DNA of 64,000 bases from CBDDCX01 sp965226925 (GCA_965226925.1 CBDDEN010000007.1:1-64000), one strand, 5' to 3'. Counted from the first letter of the stretch, positions 34,660-45,127 are shown. Translations and numbers: made by a program. Notes: a model not told the origin generated them from the sequence alone.

Positions 34660-36615
34660 ATGGCGGAAAAGAAGAAGAAGCAGAAGCAGAAGCAGAACGG
34701 CGAGTACACGGCCGAGCAGATCACCGTCCTCAAAGGACTCGAGGCGGTACGCAAGCGCCCGGGCATGTATATCGGATCCACGTCATCCCGTGGGCTGCAT
34801 CACCTCGTCTACGAGGTGGTGGACAACTCCATCGACGAGGCCATGGCCGGCTTTTGCTCGGAGGTGTGCGTCACCATCCGGCAGGACGGATCGATTCACG
34901 TGACCGACGACGGACGTGGCATTCCGGTGGACATCCACCCCGAGGAGGGAGTGCCCGGGGTGGAGCTCGCCATGACGATTCTCCACGCCGGCGGAAAGTT
35001 CGACAAGGACAGCTACAAGGTCTCCGGCGGCTTGCACGGAGTCGGCGTGAGCGTCGTCAACGCGCTATCCGAGTGGCTCGAGGTCGAGGTCGTCCGTGAT
35101 GGAAGCAGATACCATCAGCGGTACGCCCGGGGGATCAAGGAAAAGGAACTCGAGAAGGTCGGAAAGGCGAAGGGAAGCGGCACGCACGTCACCTTCAAGC
35201 CGGACCCGGAGATCTTCACGGAGCTCGAGTACAACTTCGACACGTTGAACAACCGTCTGCGCGAGTTGGCGTTCCTAAACAAGGGACTCGCGATCACGAT
35301 CACGGATGACCGCGACGGCACTGAGGAGAAGCACCAGTACGAAGGAGGCTTGGCATCGTTCGTCGCGCATGTGAGGGGGGCCAGACAACCCCTCCACGAA
35401 GAGGTCTGCTACTTCGAGGCCAGCCGCGAGGAGGCGGACATCGAGGTGGCGCTTCAATACGACGACGGCTTCAGCGAGAACACGCACACCTTCGTCAACA
35501 ACATCAACACGCACGAGGGCGGGGCCCACCTTACGGGCCTCAAGGCGGCTCTGACGCGCACCATCAACGACTACGCCCGCCGGAGCAACCTGTTCAAGAA
35601 GGCAGACGAGAGCCTCTCGGGCGATGACGTTCGGGAGGGGCTGACCTGCATCCTCAGCATCAAAGTCATGGAGCCCCAGTTCGAGGGGCAGACCAAGACC
35701 AAGCTGGGCAATAGCGAGGTTCGTGGGGCGGTGGAGGCAGCGATCAACGAGCATCTCGCCATCTTCCTCGACGAAAACCCCAAGGCCGCAAAGGCCATCA
35801 TCGAGAAGTCGCTTTCTGCGGCCCGGGCACGCGAAGCCGCTCGCAAGGCGAGGGACCTGGCCCGCAAGAAGAGCGCGCTCGAGGGCGGCGTGTTGCCTGG
35901 CAAGCTGGCCGACTGTTCCATCTCCGACCCGAGCCTCTGCGAGATCTACCTGGTGGAGGGAGACAGCGCCGGCGGCAGTGCCAAGCAGGGCCGCGATCGC
36001 TCCTTCCAGGCCATCCTCCCCCTCAAGGGGAAGATCCTCAACGTCGAGCGGGCGCGCATCGACAAGATTCTCTCGAACGAAGAAATCCGCGCCATGATCA
36101 CGGCGATCGGGGCGGGCATCCGGGACGACTTCGACCTGGAGAAGGCCCGCTACCACAAGATCATCATCATGACCGATGCCGACGTGGACGGCGCCCACAT
36201 CCGCACCCTGCTACTGACCTTCTTCTTCCGTCAGATGAGGGACCTGATCGAGGCCGGGTACATCTACATCGCGCAACCGCCTCTCTACCGGGTCGCCAAG
36301 GGGAAGAAGGAGTTCTACGCCTACTCGGAGGAGGAGCGTGAGGAGTACACGAAGCGCCTCTCCAACGGCAAGGACGATGGCGACGGCCTCGCGCGAGGCG
36401 TCTCGATTCAGCGTTACAAGGGTCTCGGTGAGATGAACCCGGACCAGCTATGGCGTACGACCATGGATCCCGAGGCCCGGACCATCTACCAGGTCACGGT
36501 GGAGAGCGCGGCGGAGGCCGACTCGATCTTCAGCCGTCTGATGGGTGACGAGGTGGAACCGAGGCGCAAGTTCATCGAGAAGAACGCTAAGTACGTTCGG
36601 AACCTGGACGTTTAG
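34660..36615 (+). CDS. gyrB: DNA gyrase subunit B
   Basis: This is the ATPase subunit of gyrase, which introduces negative supercoils with GyrA. The GHKL domain is clear: RPGMYIGS, VYEVVDNSIDEAMAG, VTDDGRGIPVDIH and GLHGVGVSVVNALSEWL. The TOPRIM domain has LVEGDSAGGSAKQGRDR and DADVDGAHIRTLLLTFFFR. The C-terminus has QRYKGLGEMNPDQLW. The length of 651 residues matches the short form without the large enterobacterial insertion. The N-terminus starts with an unusual lysine-rich stretch. A topoisomerase IV ParE is less likely given recF upstream. Confidence 0.95.
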   Translation: MAEKKKKQKQKQNGEYTAEQITVLKGLEAVRKRPGMYIGSTSSRGLHHLVYEVVDNSIDEAMAGFCSEVCVTIRQDGSIHVTDDGRGIPVDIHPEEGVPGVELAMTILHAGGKFDKDSYKVSGGLHGVGVSVVNALSEWLEVEVVRDGSRYHQRYARGIKEKELEKVGKAKGSGTHVTFKPDPEIFTELEYNFDTLNNRLRELAFLNKGLAITITDDRDGTEEKHQYEGGLASFVAHVRGARQPLHEEVCYFEASREEADIEVALQYDDGFSENTHTFVNNINTHEGGAHLTGLKAALTRTINDYARRSNLFKKADESLSGDDVREGLTCILSIKVMEPQFEGQTKTKLGNSEVRGAVEAAINEHLAIFLDENPKAAKAIIEKSLSAARAREAARKARDLARKKSALEGGVLPGKLADCSISDPSLCEIYLVEGDSAGGSAKQGRDRSFQAILPLKGKILNVERARIDKILSNEEIRAMITAIGAGIRDDFDLEKARYHKIIIMTDADVDGAHIRTLLLTFFFRQMRDLIEAGYIYIAQPPLYRVAKGKKEFYAYSEEEREEYTKRLSNGKDDGDGLARGVSIQRYKGLGEMNPDQLWRTTMDPEARTIYQVTVESAAEADSIFSRLMGDEVEPRRKFIEKNAKYVRNLDV

Positions 36616-36644
36616 GAAGGCGGACCCCGACACCGAGGCGTAGG

Positions 36645-37121
36645 TCAGGGAACAGGGAGCGGCTCCAGTTGGACCGTTCCGGGGCCGGACACCTGGCTCA
36701 CGTGGCATCGGCACTCGTCGTGACGGAAGACGAATTCGGCTCGAAAGCCCGTGTCTCCGCGCGTTCCCACCACCTCGACACGGGTGCCGTCTTCGGTCAC
36801 GTCGGCGAGAGCATTGTCGGTGAGGATGACGTACACGCCCGGCTGGTTCAATCCCATGTCGTCGGGTGGAGTCAGGTAGAACCCGTCCGTGACGCGCGTG
36901 ACCGCGATATGGACGTCGCCGGCCGGCTGACCCTGGCCGTCCACCACCGTGACGGTGAAGAAACGGAACTCCGTCGTGCAGGCGCATGTCTCGGTGAACG
37001 GATCGGAGCACGACAAGGCCTGTAGCCCCGTCAGAGTGCCCAACCCGAGCAGCGTTCCCAACCGCAGTAGGCCCCCTAACCCCGCCCCGGACGCGAAGGC
37101 CTTCGTAGCTGGTGTAGTCAT
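36645..37121 (-). CDS. putative lipoprotein with a carboxypeptidase-regulatory-like fold
   Basis: A signal segment of about 35 residues ends LTGLQALSC, a likely lipobox, so the mature protein of about 120 residues should be lipid-anchored. Cysteines follow at once (CSDPFTETCACTTE). The body reads as a small beta-sandwich, FFTVTVVDGQGQPAGDVHIAV, in the style of CarboxypepD-reg or Ig-like domains. I cannot name a function. It is convergent with gyrB and divergent from the gene at 37387. Confidence 0.65.
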   Translation of the reverse strand: MTTPATKAFASGAGLGGLLRLGTLLGLGTLTGLQALSCSDPFTETCACTTEFRFFTVTVVDGQGQPAGDVHIAVTRVTDGFYLTPPDDMGLNQPGVYVILTDNALADVTEDGTRVEVVGTRGDTGFRAEFVFRHDECRCHVSQVSGPGTVQLEPLPVP

Positions 37122-37386
37122 GAGTCGAGTACCGCGCTCAGAGGGCGGTTGATCCCGGTCCCTCGCCGCTTCATCCGATTCGCGCTTCTCGTCCGTCGCT
37201 CTTTGCGGTGACCCTCATCGCCTGTTTCGTCCCGGCACGACAGGCGGCCCTCGTCGATCCGGTCGTCGCCTGAGGGTCGAGTGAGGATGTAATCCGGACG
37301 CTTGAGCCCGGGTCGTGAGAAGCGGTACCTTTGAGGTTCGGCATTGAAGGGGCCAGGGTGCATCACGTATCACCGGGGATAGGGCG

Positions 37387-37986
37387 TTGACTGACCCGAA
37401 GCGGTTGAACATGGAGGAGTTGGTCTCGTTCTTGGCGGATAACGCCGGGCACTGGATCTCGAACCAGCGTGATCTACACCGCGCTCATTCAGAGCCGTTG
37501 CCCGACACCACCATGGCCGCTCTCCGGGGTTTCTTCAGAGAGGCGACGCTCGACCGAGCCCGCATTCGCAGGGTGCCGGTCATCGAGAATCCGCCCTTCT
37601 ACCGAGAGTTCGAGGAGTCGGGCCAGTCGATTCCTCTGGACTTCAGCGTGTGGGCCGCGATCACGTTTGGGGACGTCGTTCTCGTGAGTGACGATCAGGT
37701 GCCGTGGCCACCGTCCCACTCGGTGGTCTTCCATGAGATGGTCCACCTCGTCCAGTACGACGAGTTGGGGATTTTCGAGTTCGCCCGTCGTTACGTGACA
37801 CGCTTTGTCCAGAACCGCTTCAACTACATGACCATCCCCCTGGAGTCCGACGCGTTCGACCTGCAGGGGAGATTCGAAGGCTGGACCGGTGAGCCGTTTT
37901 CCGCCGAAGTGGAGGTCCGGGCCCACATCGGTGGGCCCGGACTACCCTATGCCGGCCGAGGAGGCGATCGCCAACCGGTGGAGTGA
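37387..37986 (+). CDS. HExxH-containing protein, possible metallopeptidase
   Basis: A 199-residue protein with TTG start; an ATG at 37411 is an alternative. The segment VVFHEMVHLVQYDELG near residue 116 carries the zincin motif HEMVH. A later IPLESDAFDLQGRF could provide the third metal ligand, a pattern like DUF4157-type proteins (HExxH...ExxA). There is no signal peptide. Whether it is an active protease or an inactive relative cannot be decided. Confidence 0.65.
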   Translation: MTDPKRLNMEELVSFLADNAGHWISNQRDLHRAHSEPLPDTTMAALRGFFREATLDRARIRRVPVIENPPFYREFEESGQSIPLDFSVWAAITFGDVVLVSDDQVPWPPSHSVVFHEMVHLVQYDELGIFEFARRYVTRFVQNRFNYMTIPLESDAFDLQGRFEGWTGEPFSAEVEVRAHIGGPGLPYAGRGGDRQPVE

Positions 37987-38098
37987 CGCCTTCCAGGAGG
38001 CGTCTCTCCATACTGTGGCCTACCGTAGTAGCCGGCCGCTCCGAACAGGCGGGGCAAGGCGTCCTCCAAAGTAGCGACGGTATCCACATCCCTGCGGG

Positions 38099-39796
38099 TC
38101 ATCCGGCCCAGAGGGGGCCCGCCACCCTGAGCCCATAGACCGCCACCATCCCCAATACGCCTATCACGACCAGATAGTAGAGCGTGGGCAGGATCGTCTT
38201 TCTCAGCGTCGATCCCTCTCTTCCCAGCAACCCCACCGTCGCCGAGGCGGCCACCACGTTGTGGATCGCGATCATGTTCCCGGCCGCCGCACCCACGGCT
38301 TGCAGCGCCACGACCATCGCGCTGGAGATGGCGAGGCTGGTGGCCACTCCGTGTTGGAAGGCCGCGAACATCAGATTGCTCACGGTGTTGGATCCGGCGA
38401 TGAAGGCTCCCAGCGCACCGGTCACTCCGGCGAAGAGCGGCCAGATGCCGCCGACGTTGTCCGCCACCCATCCGGCCATCGTCAGGGGCATGGACGCCAA
38501 GCCGGCATCGTTGACCCCCGAGTTGATGTAGACGCGCACCATGGGAACCGTGAACACCAGGACGAAGCCGGCCCCGAGGAGGACGCGACTGGAGTCCACC
38601 AGAGCGGTCTTGAGAGCAGTGACGCTCATACGGTGGAGAAGCGCGGTGATGCCCACGACGACGATGAGGATCGTGCCCGGAAGGTAGAGCGGCGTCGTGG
38701 TGGCGCTGACCGACGTGCCGAGAATCTCGGGCCATTCGATGCTCACGCTCCGGAGCGCCGTCCCGAGGGGCAGCCACGGCAGACGGCTGAGGACGAGCAG
38801 GACCGCCAGCAGCAGGTACGGCAGCCATGCCTTTACGGCCGGCATGTCGGGGTGCTCGCCCTCCTCCTCGGAGACGACCTCGAGGCCGCTCACCCATTCG
38901 GACGGCCAGGAGCTCCGATGGGGGAAGTCCCAGGAGTCGGCGGGCACGAGGAAGCTTTTGCGAGCCGCGAAGGACACCACCGCGAGGCCGAGAAGGGCAC
39001 CCAAGAGAGACGGAAACTCCGGTCCCAGGAGCCAGGCGGTCAGCATGTACGGCACCGTGAATGCAAGACCCCCGAACAGGGCGAAGGGCACGACGGAGAG
39101 CCCCTCCGTCCACGACTTCCTCTCTCCGAAGAACCGGGTCATCATCATGACCATGAAGGTGGGCATGAGGGTTCCCGTGATCCCGTGAAGGACGGCGGCG
39201 CGAACCGTCACGGCGCGAATGTAGTCGCCCATGCTGACCCCCCACTCCGCGAGGGCGGCGGTGAACTCCGGGCTGGCTACTCCGCCCTGCACGCCGACCA
39301 GGATCGGCGTACCGACGGCTCCGAACGTCACGGGCGTGCTCTGGATCATCATGCCGATCATCACGGCCCCGGCCGCGGGGAAGCCCATGGCCACCATGAG
39401 TGGCGCCGCCACCGCCGCCGGAGTGCCGAATCCCGCGGCGCCCTCGATGAATGAGCCGAAGAGCCAGGCGATGATCACCACCTGGATCCGCCGGTCGTCG
39501 CTGATGCCGTGGAACGACCTGCGGATGGCCGCCACCCCACCCGAACGTTCGAGCGTGTTGAGGAGAAGGATGGCTCCGAAGATGATCAACAGGAGGTCGA
39601 ACGTGAGGAACAACCCTTGAACGGTTGACGCCACGACGTCGGCTCCCGGCATGTTCCATACGCCCAAGGCGATGACCACCGCCGTCACGTATACGAGGGG
39701 CATGGCCCACTTGGCGGGAATGCGAAAGCCGACGAGCAGGACTCCGCCCAGCAGAATCGGTAGGGCGGCCAGTGTGGCCAGGGTGGCTGGGCTCAC
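38099..39796 (-). CDS. L-lactate permease family transporter
   Basis: This polytopic membrane carrier of the LctP/LldP family moves lactate or glycolate with protons or other cations. It has about 13-14 hydrophobic segments. The conserved block GSFIEGAAGFGTPAAVAAPLMVAMG near residue 113 is diagnostic. The second-half repeat IAGSNTVSNLMFAAFQHGVA also matches. The start is GTG with AAGGAG upstream, and the length of 565 residues is typical. No lactate dehydrogenase gene is adjacent, so the substrate is assigned by family only. Confidence 0.9.
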   Translation of the reverse strand: MSPATLATLAALPILLGGVLLVGFRIPAKWAMPLVYVTAVVIALGVWNMPGADVVASTVQGLFLTFDLLLIIFGAILLLNTLERSGGVAAIRRSFHGISDDRRIQVVIIAWLFGSFIEGAAGFGTPAAVAAPLMVAMGFPAAGAVMIGMMIQSTPVTFGAVGTPILVGVQGGVASPEFTAALAEWGVSMGDYIRAVTVRAAVLHGITGTLMPTFMVMMMTRFFGERKSWTEGLSVVPFALFGGLAFTVPYMLTAWLLGPEFPSLLGALLGLAVVSFAARKSFLVPADSWDFPHRSSWPSEWVSGLEVVSEEEGEHPDMPAVKAWLPYLLLAVLLVLSRLPWLPLGTALRSVSIEWPEILGTSVSATTTPLYLPGTILIVVVGITALLHRMSVTALKTALVDSSRVLLGAGFVLVFTVPMVRVYINSGVNDAGLASMPLTMAGWVADNVGGIWPLFAGVTGALGAFIAGSNTVSNLMFAAFQHGVATSLAISSAMVVALQAVGAAAGNMIAIHNVVAASATVGLLGREGSTLRKTILPTLYYLVVIGVLGMVAVYGLRVAGPLWAG

Positions 39797-39939
39797 GTGC
39801 TCTCCTTCGAGATGCGGACCGAGGTGATCCGTCGGAGACGGGTCCCCGACCGACCCGTTGCCGGCCCGTCGCCGCGAGGCGACCCGACAACATGCGGTGC
39901 GTCTCGGAGCGCCGCGAGACGAGCGGTTACCTTAGAAGG

Positions 39940-42282
39940 ATGCAGGAGCCCACCGCGTCGCGAGTTTCCGCCCTCCTCCTGGAGGCGCACCAGAGAGGTG
40001 TCACGCGTGTGGCCGTGGCCTACGCGGCGGCCGCTGTCGCCGTCTATCAGACGGGCGACCTGATCACCGTCTTCCTACAGTGGCCGCTCTGGATGCTCGA
40101 TCTCGTGTCGGTCGTGCTGCTCCTGGGCCTTCCCGTCGCGCTGGCCGTGAGCTGGTCGTTCGTCTGGACTCCCGACGGCCTCCGCCGGGCCGGTTCCCGT
40201 TCCGGCGGATGGGAAAGCGCGCCGCGCTCGGTGCGATACGCCGATGCCTTCATCGTGGGTGTGGCTCTCTTCGCCGCGGCGCTCTGGTGGCTCAAGCCCA
40301 AAGACGCGGTGGTAGCGAGGGGAGCGGAGGTCATAGCGATTCTGCCCTTCACGGTTTCCGGCCAGGGGGCGAACCACCTCGCCGAAGGATTGAGCGATTT
40401 GTTGGCGCTCAGCCTGGAGGGAACGGACGTCATCCGCACAGCCAACAGTCGAATCGTGTTCAGGCGGCATCGGGAGACCGGCAGACCCGACGACCTGCCC
40501 ACGGCTCGGGCGCTGGCGCGCGACGTCGAGGCCGGGTCGATCCTGAGGGGCAGCGTGACGGCTCGCGGATCCGACCTCGAGCTGTCGGCCACACTCCACC
40601 GCGCGGATGGATGGCAGATCGCCTCGGCGCAAGCCGAGGGCCCGACGGGCGACGTGTCGGCTATCGTGGATGAACTGTCACTCGGGCTGGTCGAGGATAT
40701 CCGGCGGTCCAGAAGGCCCATTCCGGAAATCGAGATCGGCGCCGTCACCACCAGTAGCTCACAGGCCTTGAACCACTACCTGCGAGGGGAGGCGCTCTTC
40801 CGGCGGGGCCAGTGGAGGGCGGCGGCGGACGCCTACACTCGGGCGGTCAGGGCCGACACCACTTTCGCGTTGGCCTACGCGCGGCTTTCCGATACGTACG
40901 GGTGGGCCGACGGGGTCTTCACCGCGAATGCCGCCGTCAACGCGGAGGCCGCCTATCGCCTCGTCGACCGGCTTCCCGCCCGCCGTCGGCGCCTGATCGC
41001 CGCCCGATGGCAGGCGGGTGAGGACGCGAGCGACCCTGCTCCTGCGGCTTCGATCCGGGCACTCCTCGACAGTTATCCCGACGATCTCGAGGCGCTCCAC
41101 ATGCTGGCGGAGATCGGTTTCCATCGACGCCCGTTCCATGGGCCGGGTCTCGACGATCTGATGGAGCCCGTCGAGCGACTCCTAGCCGTCGACTCGACGA
41201 TGACGGCTGGACTGATCCACCCAATAGAGGCCGCGCTGCAGTTCGGTGACAGAACCCGGTTCGAGCGGTACCTGGGGATGGCGGAGGCCACGGGTTTGCG
41301 CCGTGCCTCCGACTACCGGCGCGTCGGTGCGGCGTTGTGGGATGCTCCGGAGACCCGCTCCGCCGCCGCCCGAGAACTCATGGCCGACGTGGGTTCGGCG
41401 TTTGTGTACACGGTGGGGGCGTACAGGGTCGGTGTCGGCAGTCCCGCCGACTTCAGCGAGGGCCTCGATGCGGTGATCCCGCTGGTGCCCGCTGAACGGA
41501 AGGTGGCTCTCTGGAGGATCCGGACTCTTCTCCTGACGAGCACGGGCAGGATGGAAGACGCGGCCGATACGACTCGCCTGGATATCGTGCCGCCTCCGGT
41601 CATTCGGGGTCACCTGACGGACTATCCGGCCGTGGCGGGGTTCATCGATCCGGCCGAGGTAACGCTGGGGCTCGAGTCCGGGGCGCTGGATGACGACCGT
41701 GGGGTGGGCTCGGCCCGAGCGTTCGAGGTCGGCCTCTCCCAGGCGCTCGGTTATCTGGCCTCGGGAGATCCGATCCGGGGCGAGGCCGCGTTGGACGGTC
41801 TGGGGGTGGACGGTCTCTCGGGAGAGCTCCAGACGGTGGCCTCCGGCCTCTTGGACGCGTCCCGAGGGTGGGTCCTGCTCCACCGGGGCGATACGGTGGC
41901 CGCCATCCGCAGGCTTCAGGCCGGGCTTCAGCAGGCAGGCCGATGGACACCCGCCGGTGTGAACACGGCTCCGACCGATGCCCTCGGTGCGATGGGAGCC
42001 GGGGCTGCACTCTCCTTTCGGCTCGTGGCGGCGATGGCATCATGGGGCCCCACGGCCGACCAGGGACGCCGTCTGCTTCACGACGTGCTCTGGCCGGACT
42101 TCCACTACGAGGTACTCCGACATTACGAGCTGGGCCACGCGCTGGAGCGGATCGACGAAAGGATGGGGGCACGCGAGTCGTATGCTCGATTCCTGAGCCT
42201 CCTCGAGGGGGCCGACGACGGATTGCGCGTGGCGGACGAGGTGGCTCGGGCCAGGGAGGAACTGATCCGCCTGGCCGGCTAG
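39940..42282 (+). CDS. membrane protein with TolB-like domain and TPR repeats
   Basis: After a short cytoplasmic start come two hydrophobic hairpins (AVAYAAAAVAVYQ..., LDLVSVVLLLGLPVALAVSW), then SFVWTPDGLRR and a third segment (YADAFIVGVALFAAALWWL). This N-terminus is common in proteins that pair a DNA-binding, cyclase or kinase module with TPRs, but no such module is present here. A FlgO/TolB-like domain (IAILPFTVSGQGANHLAEGL) and TPRs (HYLRGEALFRRGQWRAAADA) follow in what should be the periplasm. I chose the ATG at 39940 (780 residues). The role is unknown. Confidence 0.75.
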   Translation: MQEPTASRVSALLLEAHQRGVTRVAVAYAAAAVAVYQTGDLITVFLQWPLWMLDLVSVVLLLGLPVALAVSWSFVWTPDGLRRAGSRSGGWESAPRSVRYADAFIVGVALFAAALWWLKPKDAVVARGAEVIAILPFTVSGQGANHLAEGLSDLLALSLEGTDVIRTANSRIVFRRHRETGRPDDLPTARALARDVEAGSILRGSVTARGSDLELSATLHRADGWQIASAQAEGPTGDVSAIVDELSLGLVEDIRRSRRPIPEIEIGAVTTSSSQALNHYLRGEALFRRGQWRAAADAYTRAVRADTTFALAYARLSDTYGWADGVFTANAAVNAEAAYRLVDRLPARRRRLIAARWQAGEDASDPAPAASIRALLDSYPDDLEALHMLAEIGFHRRPFHGPGLDDLMEPVERLLAVDSTMTAGLIHPIEAALQFGDRTRFERYLGMAEATGLRRASDYRRVGAALWDAPETRSAAARELMADVGSAFVYTVGAYRVGVGSPADFSEGLDAVIPLVPAERKVALWRIRTLLLTSTGRMEDAADTTRLDIVPPPVIRGHLTDYPAVAGFIDPAEVTLGLESGALDDDRGVGSARAFEVGLSQALGYLASGDPIRGEAALDGLGVDGLSGELQTVASGLLDASRGWVLLHRGDTVAAIRRLQAGLQQAGRWTPAGVNTAPTDALGAMGAGAALSFRLVAAMASWGPTADQGRRLLHDVLWPDFHYEVLRHYELGHALERIDERMGARESYARFLSLLEGADDGLRVADEVARAREELIRLAG

Positions 42283-42481
42283 TGCACCCCCACACGAGTG
42301 GTTGTCGGGAGTCGTGGACACGGTCTATCTTCGGCGAGTTTCCGAGCTTCTCAGCACTCTAGGAAAGCCAGCCATATGTCGAGCCCCACCCAGAAGAGCG
42401 AGTTGTCCGGAGGCGTGAGCGCCGCCTATTCTTGCGGCCCACCGGTTCCAGGGACCCCCCGAACCTGAGAGGTCGACCACC

Positions 42482-43738
42482 ATGGAGCACGATCCGGACC
42501 TACCCTGGTATCGCCAGCTTCACTGGCAGGTGCTGGTCGCGATGGGCCTCGGCGCTCTGACTGGAGCCATCTTCGGCGCGCCGGCTGCCGATCAGCTCGG
42601 CTGGATTGGCGACCTCTTCATGAAGCTTCTGCGGATGATCATCGTGCCGCTGGTGCTCACGTCGATAATCTCGGGCGTGGCATCGGTAGGCGGTGGTCGC
42701 GATATCGGACGCCTCTTCAGCAAGACGCTCGGCTACTACGCGCTCTCCAGCCTGATCGCGGCCATGACCGGTCTCTTCTTTGTCAATCTCATCCGGCCCG
42801 GAAGGGATGCGACACTCGCGCCAACCGGGGGCGAACAGCTTCCCGAGCTCGCGACGCCCAACTCACCCGTCGAGCTCCTCCTCGACATCGTGCCGGAGAA
42901 CGTCGTCCAGGCGGCGGCCGACGCCGACATGCTGGCGATTATCTTCTTCTGCATCGTCTTCGGGGCCGCGATCACCGCGCTGCCGGAGAAGACTCGGGAC
43001 CCGGTCATCCAGCTCTTCGACGCTCTATTCCACACGATGATGCGGCTCACGTCAGGGATCATAAAATTCCTCCCGATCGGGGTCTTCGCGCTCATCACGC
43101 GGATGGTGGGCACGACAGGCTTCGACGCGTTCGGCTCGCTCGCGCTGTACGCTCTGACCATCGGTAGTGGGGTGACCTTCCACCTGTTGGTGAGCCTACC
43201 GGTCCTGCTGCTGCTTCTGGGCCGGATCTCCCCGCGCATCCATTTCGCGAACATGCGCGAGCCGCTTCTGATCGCGTTTTAGACCAGCTCGTCCGGGGCC
43301 ACCCTGCCGGTCACAATGAGGGCCGTCGAGGAGAAAGTGGGGGTCTCGAACAAGGTCGCGTCCTTCGTGCTCCCGATGGGTGCCACCGTCAACATGGACG
43401 GCACCGCGGTATTCGAGTGCGCGGGTGCGCTCTTCATCGCCCAGATGCTCGGCTTCGATCTCACGATCGCGCAGCAGGCGGTGGTCGTATTGACCGCGCT
43501 GTTGGCCTCGGTCGGCGCTGCCGCTGTCCCCTCGGCGGGGCTGGTGGTGATCTTCGTCGTGCTCGAGGCGATCGGCCTGCGGGGCCCCGACGTGAACGTG
43601 ATCGTCGGCTCGATGCTCGCCATCGACCGGCCGCTCGACATATTCCGCACTGCTGTGAACGTCTTCAGCGATTCGTGCGGCGCGGCGATCATTGCGCGCT
43701 CGGAGGGTGAGACCAACGTAGATACGGAGATTATCTAG
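42482..43738 (+). pseudogene. dicarboxylate/glutamate:cation symporter (DctA/GltP type) with an in-frame stop
   Basis: The gene encodes a DAACS-family membrane carrier with typical blocks: FMKLLRMIIVPLVLTSIISG, then NMDGTAVFECAGALFIAQM and DRPLDIFRTAVNVFSDSCGA. Reading stops at TAG 43280-43282 after LLIAF and continues in the same frame as TSSSGATLPVTM. The family has AFSTSSSxATLP here, so TAG stands where a serine codon (TCG) is expected. A single C-to-A change explains it. Either the gene is a recent pseudogene or the base is wrong. The broken part is the first re-entrant hairpin, essential for transport. Confidence 0.9.
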
Positions 43739-43747
43739 GCCGCCCTT

Positions 43748-45127
43748 ATGAGCGAACATCCCGAAGCCGAGCTGTCCAGGGCGATCCGTCTTCCCCACGC
43801 CACGGCCATGGTCGTGGGGACCATCATCGGTACCGCGATCTTCGTGCAGCCCTCGGAAGTCACCGGACGGGTTCCTTCGCTCACCGGCGCAGCCCTCGTG
43901 TGGTTGGTGGCCGGCGGACTCACGCTCATCGGTGCCCTGGTCACGGCCGAGCTCGCTTCGACCTTCCCAGAGAGCGGTGGCGTCTATGCGTTCCTGCGGG
44001 AGTCGTTCGGCGGATGGCTCGGGTTCCTGTGGGGTTGGGCCATGTTCTGGACCATGCACTCCGGGATCATCGCGGCCATCGGGATGGTCTTCTCCTTTTA
44101 CGTGGGGTTCTTGGTGGAGTTGGGCCCCATAGGCACCCGTGCCGTGGCGATCTCCGCCATCCTCGCGATCTCAGCCGTGAACTACTTCGGCGTCAAGCAG
44201 GGGAGTGACCTGCAGGCGGCGATTACCGCCGTCAAGGTCTTGGCCATCGTCCTCATCGTGGCCTTGGGCTTTTCCTTGGGATCACCGCCTTCCGTAGCCG
44301 AGGCGGGAGCCTCAGGCGCGGTCGGAGCGGCCGGGGCCGCGACGGTCGGCAGCGAGATCCTGGGAGGAGGCACCCTTTCCGACTTCATGCTGGCGCTCGT
44401 GGCGGGGCTCTTCGCCTTCGGCGGCTGGCACATGGTGACGTACAACGCCGAGGAGACCGTCGATCCGACGAAGACCATCCCGCGCGCCCTGACGTGGGGG
44501 GTGCTGACGGTCACCATCTGCTATGTCGCCCTCAACGCCGTCTACTTCTATGTGCTCCCGCTGGAGACCGTGATCGGATCCGATCGAGTGGCCGCCGACG
44601 CCGCGGAGAGCGTGTTCGGCTACGCGGGCGGGGTCGTCATGACCGGTCTGGTCATGTTCTCCGCCTTCGGCGCTCTGGCCGGCATCGTCCTTTCGGGGCC
44701 GCGGGTGTACTACGCCATGGCGCGTGACGGCATGCTGTTCAAGTGGGTCAGCGGACTTCATCCCCGCCATCACACCCCCCACCGGGCCATCGTGCTACAG
44801 GCCGTGTGGGCCTCCGTCCTCGTGGCGACCGGCACGTATCGAGCGCTGTTCACGCGGGTCGTTTACACCGAGTGGATCTTCTTCGGACTCATGGCCATCG
44901 GTCTCTTCGTGCTCCGACGCCGACCCGGGGTCACACGGGCGTACTCCGCATGGGGCTATCCTTGGGCCCCGGCACTGTTCGCCCTGTCCGCCTTCGCCAT
45001 CGTGGCGAATCAGGTCGTCGACGATCCGGTTGAAAGCGCCCTCGGTCTCGGTGCGGTGGCCATCGGCTATCCGGTGTACCGTTTCTGGGCCCGGCCTGAG
45101 CGCATTCTTCCCGAGAACGCCGCATGA
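43748..45127 (+). CDS. APC-family amino acid permease
   Basis: This amino acid or amine transporter has about 12 membrane segments in 459 residues. The N-terminal consensus ATAMVVGTIIGTAIFVQPSE matches the APC GxxIGxxIF motif. The segment FAFGGWHMVTYNAEETVDPTKTIPRAL is the conserved TM6 to loop region. It lies 9 bases after the broken symporter, and its end overlaps the amidohydrolase start by four bases (ATGA), giving a transport and breakdown unit. The substrate is not evident; the symporter and the hydrolase suggest a carboxylated compound. Confidence 0.88.
   Translation: MSEHPEAELSRAIRLPHATAMVVGTIIGTAIFVQPSEVTGRVPSLTGAALVWLVAGGLTLIGALVTAELASTFPESGGVYAFLRESFGGWLGFLWGWAMFWTMHSGIIAAIGMVFSFYVGFLVELGPIGTRAVAISAILAISAVNYFGVKQGSDLQAAITAVKVLAIVLIVALGFSLGSPPSVAEAGASGAVGAAGAATVGSEILGGGTLSDFMLALVAGLFAFGGWHMVTYNAEETVDPTKTIPRALTWGVLTVTICYVALNAVYFYVLPLETVIGSDRVAADAAESVFGYAGGVVMTGLVMFSAFGALAGIVLSGPRVYYAMARDGMLFKWVSGLHPRHHTPHRAIVLQAVWASVLVATGTYRALFTRVVYTEWIFFGLMAIGLFVLRRRPGVTRAYSAWGYPWAPALFALSAFAIVANQVVDDPVESALGLGAVAIGYPVYRFWARPERILPENAA

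Noticed and set aside
37947..39893. 648-residue minus-strand open frame in another register
   Set aside because: It overlaps the lactate permease, whose frame has full family similarity and an AAGGAG start site. The alternative is Arg/Gly-rich noise.
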